From a virus: a DNA stretch of 48,135 bases. The stretch covers positions 1-48,135 of IMG/VR virus record IMGVR_UViG_3300013137_000003. One strand, given 5' to 3'. Position numbers and translations under genes: made by a program. Of this stretch, positions 38,659 to 46,769 are shown piece by piece. Every line of letters begins with the position of its first letter. Position 1 is the stretch's first letter. Below the pieces are notes generated by a model, which saw only the letters and a list, made by a program, of their open reading frames with translations, did no database searches and had not been told where the DNA came from.

Positions 38659-39606
38659 ATGATTGCTTTAGGACCTGAAGACACTTTACAGATAAATACA
38701 GATGTAGCTAACGTAATTGACTACTCAGTTCATGGGTATATAGATGCAATTCCTACTATATTAGCTCACGGACAGTCAGGTGCAGTTATTGATACAACTA
38801 TATTCACAGCTGTCACTCATACTCGAATTGAGAGTATAGTCTTAGTAAACAATCATACTAGTGCTGTTAAAGTAGCTCTATTTATAGGAAAGCATTCTTC
38901 TGGTGTTACTCGCTATATCTTACACAAAGAATTTACCATGCCAGCTAATAACACAGTAATCTTTGATGGTCATAGTGTTTATATGTCTGGTGTGGATACA
39001 GAGGTTATAGCAACTCTTGCATCAATAGATGAGGACAGAATAGCTGGAAGGATTTCAGGAGGTGTGCTGACTGGACTCACGGGTGCTCAGGTACGAACTA
39101 TTTTAGGAACTGCTCCTTTTGTTCTTGGCTCAGATGCTAACGGAGATATGTGGTATAGAGCAAGTGGACTATTGGCAAGATTAGCTATAGGTTCTGCTGA
39201 TAGAAAACTCTTTGTCAATGCAGGTGGAACAGCCCCAGAGTGGGCGGCAGGGGTTTATTGCATTACAACAACTCGGTATGCGGATGCCTCAACTGGCAAT
39301 ATTGCCGTGACCGGTGTTGGATTTAAACCGTCTGTCGCAATTGCTTTTGTTCAAATATCAAACACAGAATCCATAAGTTTAGGCATGTACTTTGGAGGGA
39401 ACGGAGCCGCCTTTGGATATTTAGCGGGGGCCGGTTGGCAGAATGGATCAGGAGCCTTGATATTGATGTACCCTTCAGGAGGTGGTTACACTTATGCCAG
39501 CGTAAATTCGTGGGATTCAGACGGGATGACACTTACCTGGGTAAATAGTACAAGTCCCGCTCCTGGACATGAAGAAATGAAAATAGTTTATGGGTTTTTT
39601 AGATAA
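38659..39606 (+). CDS. Tail fibre protein
   Basis: 315 residues from the ATG at 38659; the TTG at 38647 lies within the palindrome. An N-terminal beta domain ('ARIESIVLVNN'-type sandwich) leads to 'SDANGDMWYRASGLLARLAI' and 'LFVNAGGTAPEWA', the collar motif widespread in tail fibres. A Gly-rich C-terminal head domain follows from residue about 205, with 'VTGVGFKPSVAIAF'. That head looks richer in G+C than the rest and is the likely receptor-binding, exchangeable part. Confidence 0.82.
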   Translation: MIALGPEDTLQINTDVANVIDYSVHGYIDAIPTILAHGQSGAVIDTTIFTAVTHTRIESIVLVNNHTSAVKVALFIGKHSSGVTRYILHKEFTMPANNTVIFDGHSVYMSGVDTEVIATLASIDEDRIAGRISGGVLTGLTGAQVRTILGTAPFVLGSDANGDMWYRASGLLARLAIGSADRKLFVNAGGTAPEWAAGVYCITTTRYADASTGNIAVTGVGFKPSVAIAFVQISNTESISLGMYFGGNGAAFGYLAGAGWQNGSGALILMYPSGGGYTYASVNSWDSDGMTLTWVNSTSPAPGHEEMKIVYGFFR

Positions 39607-39624
39607 TAACAACTGGAGACTAAA

Positions 39625-41571
39625 ATGCCTTACATCATTCAAGGTGAACCATCTGAGTGGAAAAGTAACATCTACACAAAGGATAACTTTGACTACGAAT
39701 ATCCTAACGGATTGAAGTTGAAACCTGACACTCCTTTCCACAACAGACTTCGTAGCAAAATCTATCAACGTGCTCAAGAGTCACGTCTTGAGATGTCAAA
39801 ACGCTTTGATGATTGGAGAAAGATTGATAGGTCATTAGTTACCTACATTCCACTCAGTGACTATGAAGAGAAGTTGAAGACAAAGGATGAAACCAAACCT
39901 GTTTCCGTAGTCTTTCCATACAGCTATTCAATGCTTGAAGCACTGTTAACTTATCTCTCCATGGCTTTCTTCCAAGACCCTATCTTCCAATATGAGGGAG
40001 TGGAAGACGATGACACAGCTGGTGCAATGCTGATGGAGTTGATAATTCGTCTCCACTGTATTAAAAACAAAGTTGTCCTCAACCTCCACACGATGTTACG
40101 TGACTGTTTATGTTATGGAGTTGGGATAGTAATTCCTGAATGGATTCGTAGATACGGTCGCCGGCCTATTCGTTCTGAATCTATTATCACTTCAGAAATG
40201 GGCTCGAGTAGATTCCAATCTGTCCAAATGATTGAGGATTTACTATTTGAAGGTAATAGTTTGTCTAACATCGACCCTTACATGTGGCTCCCTGATCCTA
40301 GTGTAGCCAGCTCAGATATTCAAAAAGGTGAATTTGTAGGCTGGGTAGATCGTGATAACTATATGAATTTACTGAGTGAGGAATCTCAGCCTGATTCTGG
40401 TCTCTTCAATGTCAAATATCTGGGACTTAAGAAGGGCAAAAAATCCACTTTCGCTCTTGATCAAAGTGATAGAAGTATCAAAATAGGTGGTTCAACAAAC
40501 CTTCGTCGTTTCTCTGGAACTACAAACCCTGTTGACATCATCAAGATGTACGTAACACTCATTCCGAAAGAATGGAAACTCGGCTCTGGAACAAATCCTG
40601 AAAAGTGGTACTTTGAACTTGCTGCTGACGATGTAATTATCAGATGTGAAAAAGCTGATCACAATCACGGAATGTATCCGATAAGTGTGGCAAGTCCAGA
40701 ATTCGATGGTTACTCAATTACGCCTATAGGCAGAATGGAGGTACTCTATGGTCTGCAGCATACATTAGATTTCCTATTCAACAGTCACATAGCTAATGTC
40801 AAAAAAGCTATCAATGATATGCTGATAGTTGATCCTTACCTCGTCAATATCGAAGACCTTCGTGATCCAAGTCCAGGGAAACTTGTTCGACTTCGTCGTC
40901 CTGCTTGGGGTCGTGGAGTTGATAAGGTTGTCCAGCAGCTTCAAATAACTGACATAACACGAACTAATATTGCCGATAGTGGTTACATAACCAGCTGGAT
41001 GGATCGCATATCTGGAGCTGATCAGTCTATGCAGGGTGCTTTACGAACAGGTGGTCCTGAGCGTCTGACCAAAGGTGAATTCCAAGGCACTCGTGGTTCT
41101 GCCATTTCAAGACTACAACGTATCGCTATGATAGTTGGAGTTCAGGCATTTCAGGACATAGGAACTATGTTTGCTGTTCATGCTCAACAGTACATGACTA
41201 AGCAAACGTCTGTAAAAATCATAGGCAGATATGCTGATCAATTATCAGCTATCTTTGGAACTGGGCGAGTCAGTGTTAGTCCTAATGACCTAGCGATTAA
41301 CTACGACTTAATCGTCAGAGACGGTTCCATTCCTGGAGGTAACTTCTCAGATGCTTGGATAGATATGTTTAAAGTCATCGGAACAACTCCTGAACTTGCA
41401 CAACAGTTTGACATAACTCGAATCTTCATGTATATAGCACAACAGATGGGTGCTAAGAATGTTGAAGATTTCAGACGTAACGCTCAAATGATGCAACCTG
41501 TAACAATGCCTAATCAATTAGTCCAACAACAGGCTCAAGCCGGAAACTTAGTCCCAACGGAGGAAATGTAA
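39625..41571 (+). CDS. Portal protein
   Basis: 648 residues, GGAG six to eight bases before the ATG. Long helical protein with 'VVFPYSYSMLEALLTYLSMA', 'DPYMWLPDPSVA', a clip/stem-like middle and a Gln-rich C-terminus ('PNQLVQQQAQAGNLVPTEE'). Size, composition and position between fibre genes and scaffold fit podovirus portals, the 12-fold ring through which DNA enters the head. Overlaps the next gene by one base (TAATG). Confidence 0.87.
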   Translation: MPYIIQGEPSEWKSNIYTKDNFDYEYPNGLKLKPDTPFHNRLRSKIYQRAQESRLEMSKRFDDWRKIDRSLVTYIPLSDYEEKLKTKDETKPVSVVFPYSYSMLEALLTYLSMAFFQDPIFQYEGVEDDDTAGAMLMELIIRLHCIKNKVVLNLHTMLRDCLCYGVGIVIPEWIRRYGRRPIRSESIITSEMGSSRFQSVQMIEDLLFEGNSLSNIDPYMWLPDPSVASSDIQKGEFVGWVDRDNYMNLLSEESQPDSGLFNVKYLGLKKGKKSTFALDQSDRSIKIGGSTNLRRFSGTTNPVDIIKMYVTLIPKEWKLGSGTNPEKWYFELAADDVIIRCEKADHNHGMYPISVASPEFDGYSITPIGRMEVLYGLQHTLDFLFNSHIANVKKAINDMLIVDPYLVNIEDLRDPSPGKLVRLRRPAWGRGVDKVVQQLQITDITRTNIADSGYITSWMDRISGADQSMQGALRTGGPERLTKGEFQGTRGSAISRLQRIAMIVGVQAFQDIGTMFAVHAQQYMTKQTSVKIIGRYADQLSAIFGTGRVSVSPNDLAINYDLIVRDGSIPGGNFSDAWIDMFKVIGTTPELAQQFDITRIFMYIAQQMGAKNVEDFRRNAQMMQPVTMPNQLVQQQAQAGNLVPTEEM

Positions 41572-41882
41572 TGGAAGGAATAAGGTCATCTAAAAACCAA
41601 ATAGAAGCATTTAAAGCATCTTACGTTTGGTTAGATATAGTTGATGAACTAAACGAACTCTTACGAAGAACTACTTTGGAATACGACCTAGTTGGTGAAT
41701 ACCATCTCGACGATGATGGAGGTAAAGTGATACCAACTACAGCCGAAACTTTAATCCACCTTGGTGATATAAAAGGTAGGAAAAAAGCTATTAATTATTT
41801 CAGGTCACTGCCTGACATCTTAACTCAAATGGCAGAAGATAAACAAAAGAGCCGAAGAAAAAAGGAGGTTAGCAATGGATGA
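41571..41882 (+). CDS. Small protein between portal and scaffold, 103 residues
   Basis: The ATG overlaps the portal TAA. It is helical and charged ('NQIEAFKASYVWLDIVDELN', 'INYFRSLPDILTQMAEDKQK'), with a basic end where the scaffold ribosome site lies. Genes of this size and place occur in related short-tailed phages; possibly a head assembly helper. Function unknown. Confidence 0.7.
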   Translation: MEGIRSSKNQIEAFKASYVWLDIVDELNELLRRTTLEYDLVGEYHLDDDGGKVIPTTAETLIHLGDIKGRKKAINYFRSLPDILTQMAEDKQKSRRKKEVSNG

Positions 41883-42660
41883 AGATAGAAAGAAGGAAAT
41901 GATGAAGGAAGTGGATGAGTTGAATAGAGATCTCGGAATGACTATTCCTGAGCCTAAATCAGATCCACCTGAAACTGATGAACCAAAGACAGATGCACCT
42001 ACTACTGACGAACCAAGAACTGATGCACCTACAACAGATGAACCTAAGACAACTCCTCCTGCAACCGAACCACCTGATGAGCGTGATCTTATCATCAAGG
42101 ACCTTCGTGAGCGGATGGACAAACTGGAGAAACCCTCTCCAACTAAACCACCTTCAACAAAGCCTCCGTTGGAAGAACAAGACTTCATCGGAGACATTGA
42201 TGTTTCTGAGTTGACGAAAGAGGACCTTAACAAACTCCTTAACAAAGTCTATATACAAGGAGTCAAGACCAGTGAGCAGTCAATCACTGGAGTACTACCA
42301 AAACAAGTAACTAACATCATCGAAGTGGTTGAACGGATGAAGAAAACTAACGAGGAATTCTATGGGACCAATGAAGATCTCAAACCTTTTCAGAAAGTCG
42401 TAGCTACTGTATTCGATGAACTGGCAACTGCTAACCCTAAAAAACATCTCGATGAGATATTAAAGGCCACTGGGCCTGAAGTGAGGAAACGACTGAATTT
42501 ACCAACACCTGAAAACAAACCTAAACCAAAGGGAAACGATAAGCAAACCCCTCCTCATTTACCATCGAAAAAGGGTAAACCTGGAGGACATCAATCTGAA
42601 CCAACACCAAAGGGAGTGGCTGCTGACATAGAAGCCATGAACAAACTTTTAGGGAGGTAA
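41875..42660 (+). CDS. Scaffold-like protein with tandem D-E-P-K-T-D-A-P-T-T repeats
   Basis: 261 residues, AAAGGAGG just before the ATG. Acidic helical start, then a 30-base (10-residue) tandem repeat with about 2.6 units from 41977 ('DEPKTDAPTT'), a helical middle ('RDLIIKDLRERMDKLEK', 'NEEFYGTNEDLKPFQKVVAT') and a Pro/Lys-rich end. Its place between portal and capsid is that of the scaffold. Residues about 155-205 resemble most of the protein at 45347. Confidence 0.72.
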   Translation: MDEDRKKEMMKEVDELNRDLGMTIPEPKSDPPETDEPKTDAPTTDEPRTDAPTTDEPKTTPPATEPPDERDLIIKDLRERMDKLEKPSPTKPPSTKPPLEEQDFIGDIDVSELTKEDLNKLLNKVYIQGVKTSEQSITGVLPKQVTNIIEVVERMKKTNEEFYGTNEDLKPFQKVVATVFDELATANPKKHLDEILKATGPEVRKRLNLPTPENKPKPKGNDKQTPPHLPSKKGKPGGHQSEPTPKGVAADIEAMNKLLGR

Positions 42661-42667
42661 TATAACT

Positions 42668-43090
42668 ATGGCACTCGAAGACAAAAATGCTCAACATTAT
42701 GGGCAAGTTGTTGACAAGTATCACGACCCTACTGCAAATTACCAGATGACCACTCGGGACTATGTCCTTCGGCCATCTGCTGCAGTGCCCATAACTCTAA
42801 CACTTCCGCCTGTTGCTGAAGCAAAGGGACGCTTATACAGCATCATTGCGAGACAGGCTGATGCAACTAACACTATAACTATCACTGACAATGACGATTC
42901 TGAATGCTGGCTCGGTGATATCGTTCTGAATGGTAAGTGTGATCGGTTACTACTGTACAGTGACGGATTGGCCTGGTTTGCTTTTGAGGAGTTTGGATGG
43001 CCTGGATTTGAGACAACTTCACCTCCGGGTACTTCTGAGGCTCCTACAACTAGGGGTGGAACCACTGCCCCTCCGACCACTCAGGCTTAA
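42668..43090 (+). CDS. Minor head/decoration-like protein with Thr/Pro tail
   Basis: 140 residues, GGGAGG upstream. A compact beta domain ('PITLTLPPVAEAKGRLYSII', 'ATNTITITDNDDSECW') is followed by a low-complexity tail ('TTSPPGTSEAPTTRGG'). Located just before the capsid gene, where decoration or head-fibre proteins are often found. Structural role inferred. Confidence 0.65.
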   Translation: MALEDKNAQHYGQVVDKYHDPTANYQMTTRDYVLRPSAAVPITLTLPPVAEAKGRLYSIIARQADATNTITITDNDDSECWLGDIVLNGKCDRLLLYSDGLAWFAFEEFGWPGFETTSPPGTSEAPTTRGGTTAPPTTQA

Positions 43091-43103
43091 CCTTAATCAA
43101 AAC

Positions 43104-43128
43104 AGTTCATCCAAATTTTGGACGAACT
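43104..43128. repeat. Dispersed palindrome copy 15
   Basis: Left arm AGTTCATCCAAA, right arm TTTGGACGAACT: one of the most symmetric copies. It lies in the gap just before the capsid ribosome site. Confidence 0.92.
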
Positions 43129-43149
43129 TAACAATAGGAGGTAATAACT

Positions 43150-44454
43150 ATGTTTCTCGGAATGCGTGGAACTGGCGATTGGGTAGCTAACCAACGCCCT
43201 CAGAGTTGGAGAGAGCAGATTCTGTATCTCTACCCTAACGGTATGGCACCTCTTACTGCTCTTCTGAGCATGATGAGTAGTGAACAGGTAAATGATCCTG
43301 TCTTCAACTGGTGGACACAGGCTCAGACCACTGTCGGTGGAGCTGTTGCAGGTATCTTCACTCTCCCTGACCTCAGTGCTGCTTATGTAACAGGTGGAGT
43401 TGCAGGCGATGTAGTCTACGTCGTTATCACTACCACTCTCGGCAACCGAATCCGTGAGGGTCATCAGATTCTCCTCCGTGACGCTTCAGACTATCGTGTA
43501 GACGTTGTCGGTAAAGTCATCGGTGTTACCAGAGGTGGAGTCAATACTACGTTAGCTGTTCGCTTACTGGAAGCCGATGACAATTCCCCAGCTCATGATC
43601 TCTCTGACTGCGACACTTTCAAAATCATCGGTAACATTAACCCTGAAGGCGGTGAAATGCCTGATGCTATTGCCCTGAATCCTGTTCAGGTCTACAATTG
43701 CACTCAGATCTACAGAACCCCTTTAAGCATGACTCGTACTGCTTTGAAAACAAAGTTGCGAACCCCTGAACAGCGTGCCAAGGCAAAATCCGAGGCACTG
43801 GAAATGCACTCCTGGGAAATGGAGTTGTCTTTCCTCTGGGGAGTCATGACTCAGGGAATTGGAGACAACGGTAAACCGGAACGCACTACGATGGGAGTGA
43901 TCAACTTCATCCGTCAGTATGCGGCTGCAAACTGTGATGATTATACTCTCAACGTAACCTATACCGGTCTCGATTGGAACGCTGCAGGTGGTGGAGGGAC
44001 TTGGCTCCGGGCTATGCTCGAGCAAATCTTCCGCTATGGTGCTGAGGAGAAACTTTGCCTCTGCGGTTCTGGCGCTCTTCTCGGTATCGAAGCCTTGGCT
44101 ATGGCTGAGGGACAAATGTCTCTTAACACTGGTCAAACTGCCTACGGTATGAAACTCCGTGAGTGGGTGACTCCATTCGGTTCCATCTATCTCAAAACCC
44201 ACCCCTTGTTCAGTTTCGATGAAACTACTCGCAACATGATGGTTATTCTGGAGCCCAAGGAACTCGGCTATCGGTACATTGACGATACTGATTTCTACGG
44301 TGAGAATACCAGCAAGACTCATCCTCTCGGCTATGGCGCTCGTCGAGTTGATGGTATCAACGAGGAGTTTCTGACTGAGGCTGGACTCGAGTTTGGACTG
44401 CCACAGAAATGTGCAGTTCTCAATGGAGTTGGCTTGGACAACAATTTAACCTAA
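43150..44454 (+). CDS. Major capsid protein
   Basis: 434 residues with a strong TAGGAGG site. It starts MFLGMRGTGDWVANQRPQSW; 'LEMHSWEMELSFLWGVMTQG', 'LCGSGALLGIEAL' and 'REWVTPFGSIYLKTHPLF' fit the HK97-type capsid fold as seen in short-tailed phages. It follows portal and scaffold. Codon use looks more G/C-rich than most of its neighbours, as expected of the most abundant product. A strong hairpin follows the gene. Confidence 0.88.
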   Translation: MFLGMRGTGDWVANQRPQSWREQILYLYPNGMAPLTALLSMMSSEQVNDPVFNWWTQAQTTVGGAVAGIFTLPDLSAAYVTGGVAGDVVYVVITTTLGNRIREGHQILLRDASDYRVDVVGKVIGVTRGGVNTTLAVRLLEADDNSPAHDLSDCDTFKIIGNINPEGGEMPDAIALNPVQVYNCTQIYRTPLSMTRTALKTKLRTPEQRAKAKSEALEMHSWEMELSFLWGVMTQGIGDNGKPERTTMGVINFIRQYAAANCDDYTLNVTYTGLDWNAAGGGGTWLRAMLEQIFRYGAEEKLCLCGSGALLGIEALAMAEGQMSLNTGQTAYGMKLREWVTPFGSIYLKTHPLFSFDETTRNMMVILEPKELGYRYIDDTDFYGENTSKTHPLGYGARRVDGINEEFLTEAGLEFGLPQKCAVLNGVGLDNNLT

Positions 44455-44487
44455 CTGCTAACCTCCTGGTGTTTAAGCCAGCTATGG

Positions 44488-44521
44488 TCTCGGGGGCGGT
44501 AGTGTGGAGCCGCTCTCGAGA
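44488..44521 (+). terminator. Strong hairpin after the capsid gene
   Basis: A 12-bp stem (44488-44499 with 44510-44521, two G-T pairs, six G/C-rich steps) whose last three bases are the first of palindrome copy 16. There is no T-run, so it may stabilise capsid mRNA or act as a partial stop. Confidence 0.55.
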
Positions 44522-44543
44522 TCATTCAAATTTTGGACGAACT
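44519..44543. repeat. Dispersed palindrome copy 16
   Basis: Left arm AGATCATTCAAA, right arm TTTGGACGAACT, joined to the hairpin after the capsid gene and just before the next ribosome site. Confidence 0.92.
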
Positions 44544-44553
44544 GGTGATCACT

Positions 44554-45258
44554 ATGAATTTAAAGGAAATAAGAAATCAATTTGTTGAGTTGTCTGGGAG
44601 GCATGACTTAGTCGATGTTGAAGTCCCAGTCACAGCTAATATGTTAATCAATAGCGGATCGGAATACCTTGATCGAAAATCAGCGATGCAAAAAACCTAC
44701 GCAACGTGTTATAGGTTTCTTGGCATAAGTGGATGGAATGTTCAGATTCCATTCTGCAGAGCAGTTAAGGAAGTCTGGGTTGCCAACACTACGTCAAGGT
44801 GGCAGCTTGAAAAATATCCACTGCAGGATCTCCTCACTGGACTCATGACTGAGAAGGTTACATTGTTAGAAACAGGTGTTCCACTTTATTATGCACCTGT
44901 TCTTACACGAGTAGTAGGTAACATCCCTATTGAAATTAACAACTACATTGACTACATTGTGAGTCAAGGGAATAACTTCAACGCTGTCTTAATTCTCCCT
45001 CCATCTGATGCAAAAACTTTGGTTGAAGTCAGAGGGATGTTTTATTCAGATAAGTTATCTGCTGACAGTGATAGTAATCTTTGGTCTGAGGTTCATCCAA
45101 CTCTATTAATAATGGCTGCTCTTCGTTCTCTTGAAATCTTTCAACAGAATCCAGACAGAGTCAGAGCATGGGAGGCTACAATCTCAAATGAAATGGCAGC
45201 TATTAACATGGATTTGGTTGAAGAGCAAATAGCTGAAGTATCGGAGATGGAAGGATGA
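44554..45258 (+). CDS. Head-tail adaptor / tail tube A-like protein
   Basis: 234 residues from the ATG at 44554 with GGTGA five bases upstream; the TTG at 44533 lies in the palindrome. 'IRNQFVELSGRHDLV', 'INSGSEYLDRKSAMQKTYAT' and a late 'LLIMAALRSLEIFQQNP' follow the build of adaptor proteins that sit under the portal. Position right after the capsid gene agrees. The following gap 45259-45346 holds only a small hairpin (45295-45310). Confidence 0.68.
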   Translation: MNLKEIRNQFVELSGRHDLVDVEVPVTANMLINSGSEYLDRKSAMQKTYATCYRFLGISGWNVQIPFCRAVKEVWVANTTSRWQLEKYPLQDLLTGLMTEKVTLLETGVPLYYAPVLTRVVGNIPIEINNYIDYIVSQGNNFNAVLILPPSDAKTLVEVRGMFYSDKLSADSDSNLWSEVHPTLLIMAALRSLEIFQQNPDRVRAWEATISNEMAAINMDLVEEQIAEVSEMEG

Positions 45259-45346
45259 AGATAATTAGGACTACAAGCAGATGAGGGAACGGAACTTGTC
45301 GGTCGACAAGGAATAAACCAAGAAGGAAGAAACCGAAGGTGAGAAA

Positions 45347-45673
45347 ATGACTGATGAAGAAAGAAGGAATTTAATAGATCAAATTAAAGAAGAAATCCTC
45401 CTCGATATACCAAAGATAGTCAGTGTTGCTGTGACTACACAAATGTCTTTAATTAAATCGAGTAAGGAATTCTATGATAGTCATCCAGAGTTTAAAGATC
45501 ACAAAGATATAGTCTCTACTGTCATAGAGTTAACAGAAGGAACTAACCCTTTCATGGATAGAAAAAAGATAGAGGAAAAGGCTGTACCAGAGATAAGGAA
45601 AAAGATAGCCTTATTGAAAGACCTTAATGTGAACACTCTCCCATCATCCAAACCTGATCTTGGAGTCTTATAA
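45347..45673 (+). CDS. Scaffold-domain paralogue, 108 residues
   Basis: 'KSSKEFYDSHPEFKDHKDIV' and 'AVPEIRKKIALL' match, position by position, 'KTNEEFYGTNEDLKPFQKVV' and 'TGPEVRKRLNLP' in the scaffold-like protein at 41875. It therefore seems to be a copy of that domain without the Thr/Pro repeats and Pro-rich tail. It may be a second scaffold, or an assembly chaperone for the tail. Ends in TAATG overlap with the next gene. Confidence 0.68.
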   Translation: MTDEERRNLIDQIKEEILLDIPKIVSVAVTTQMSLIKSSKEFYDSHPEFKDHKDIVSTVIELTEGTNPFMDRKKIEEKAVPEIRKKIALLKDLNVNTLPSSKPDLGVL

Positions 45674-46182
45674 TGGAAGTATTTCGTACTGGAGCTTTCA
45701 TGGAAACTATAGGCCATGAATATTTGTCAAAGGGCCTAAGACCGTCTGCAAAACTTGCAAGGAATAATGGTTACCTTGTTGAGTGTGTAGGGGCTGTTGG
45801 AATAGATAATGTCCTGCAAACATTGAATGACTTGTCATTGTCAAGGATTGATACATCTGTGATCACAGATGGCTTTCCATATCCACAGCTTTTTATCTTT
45901 CCTAACATAACCTTGGTGTGTGGACAGAGTGATATTTATAGCTACTTAAGTGGAGTGCTAGCACTTGAACTTGGTTCTCTCACACCTGGTAATATCTGGT
46001 CTGCCATTTCAGTAGATGACTTTGTCTATATGACAAACAAAGTTGTAGGTGTAGTTAGAGACCCTGGCGATTTAGTCTTTCGCCAAACAGGTGCTTATCC
46101 AATAGCTGATGCACTCTGCAATTTTAATATGCAAGTGTTTGTAGGGTCGCCAATAGATTGGGATGTCTCAATTAATTTATAG
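45673..46182 (+). CDS. Structural tail/neck protein, 169 residues
   Basis: 'AFMETIGHEYLSKGLRPSAK', 'FPYPQLFIFPNITLVCGQSD' and 'LCNFNMQVFVGSPIDWD' give a beta-rich chain that I recognise as a common conserved virion-cluster protein of short-tailed phages; the exact role is not known to me. Its ATG overlaps the previous TAA. Confidence 0.7.
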   Translation: MEVFRTGAFMETIGHEYLSKGLRPSAKLARNNGYLVECVGAVGIDNVLQTLNDLSLSRIDTSVITDGFPYPQLFIFPNITLVCGQSDIYSYLSGVLALELGSLTPGNIWSAISVDDFVYMTNKVVGVVRDPGDLVFRQTGAYPIADALCNFNMQVFVGSPIDWDVSINL

Positions 46183-46191
46183 GAGTGAGTT

Positions 46192-46332
46192 ATGAAAAAA
46201 GAAGGAACAAATCCAAATTGGAAAGTCAAGAGTCAGCAACCTACTGACTTAAAACCAAATAGGTACTGGATTCATAATGTTAAGAAAGATAAAGAACTGA
46301 AGAAACAAAACGGAGGTAAAACCAATGGCTAA
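46192..46332 (+). CDS. Small basic protein, 46 residues
   Basis: ATG with AGGAGTGAG upstream and a stop overlapping the next ATG, filling a 140-base gap. It begins MKKEGTNPNWKVKSQQPTDL and is strongly basic and Asn/Lys-rich. Function unknown; perhaps a virion accessory. Confidence 0.65.
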   Translation: MKKEGTNPNWKVKSQQPTDLKPNRYWIHNVKKDKELKKQNGGKTNG

Positions 46333-46759
46333 TACCATAGCGAATAAATTAAAGTATCTATTGGCAGTAGGTGCTATTGATTTCTCTACTGACATTTTCA
46401 AAATTATCTTGATGGACACAGGCTTTGTGTTTGACAAAGATACCCATCACGGTTATGCAGATGTATCTGGTGAGGAGTTACCAACTGGTAATGGTTACAC
46501 TGCAGGTGCTAAGACTTTGACAGGTGTGACTTTAACAGAGGATGATGTAGATGACAGAACGGAGATTAGATGGGCTAATGTAACTTGGACTGCTTCAGGC
46601 GGATCTATCGGCCCAACTCCAGGTGCTATCATCTTTGATGACACAGTTACCACACCAACTGCTGATCCTGTCATTAGTTACATCGACTTTGGCGGTGAGC
46701 AAACTCAAGCTGATGGTGGAACTTGCACGATATCTAACATCGAAATAAGGATTTCATAG
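46325..46759 (+). CDS. Tail structural protein, 144 residues
   Basis: 'IANKLKYLLAVGAIDFSTDI', 'FKIILMDTGFVF', 'GYTAGAKTLTGVTLTEDD' and 'GGTCTISNIEIRIS' form a beta-rich protein of a kind common in phage tail-fibre clusters, often next to large fibre or nozzle genes as here. GGAGG precedes the ATG. Role inferred from look and place. Confidence 0.72.
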   Translation: MANTIANKLKYLLAVGAIDFSTDIFKIILMDTGFVFDKDTHHGYADVSGEELPTGNGYTAGAKTLTGVTLTEDDVDDRTEIRWANVTWTASGGSIGPTPGAIIFDDTVTTPTADPVISYIDFGGEQTQADGGTCTISNIEIRIS

Positions 46760-46769
46760 GGGTTAAAAG

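Noticed and set aside
43723-44322. 199-residue frame opposite the capsid gene
   Set aside because: Antisense shadow favoured by the capsid gene's codon use; no ribosome site and no recognisable domain.
2647-44543. Dispersed palindromes as a CRISPR array or a transposon end family
   Set aside because: Copies are single, kilobases apart and without regular spacers. No cas genes or transposase are present, and no target-site duplications flank the copies.
2647-44543. Dispersed palindromes as rho-independent terminators or N4-type hairpin promoters
   Set aside because: No T-run follows any copy. The arms do not co-vary and 11 of 16 are non-complementary at position 3. No phage RNA polymerase gene is visible.
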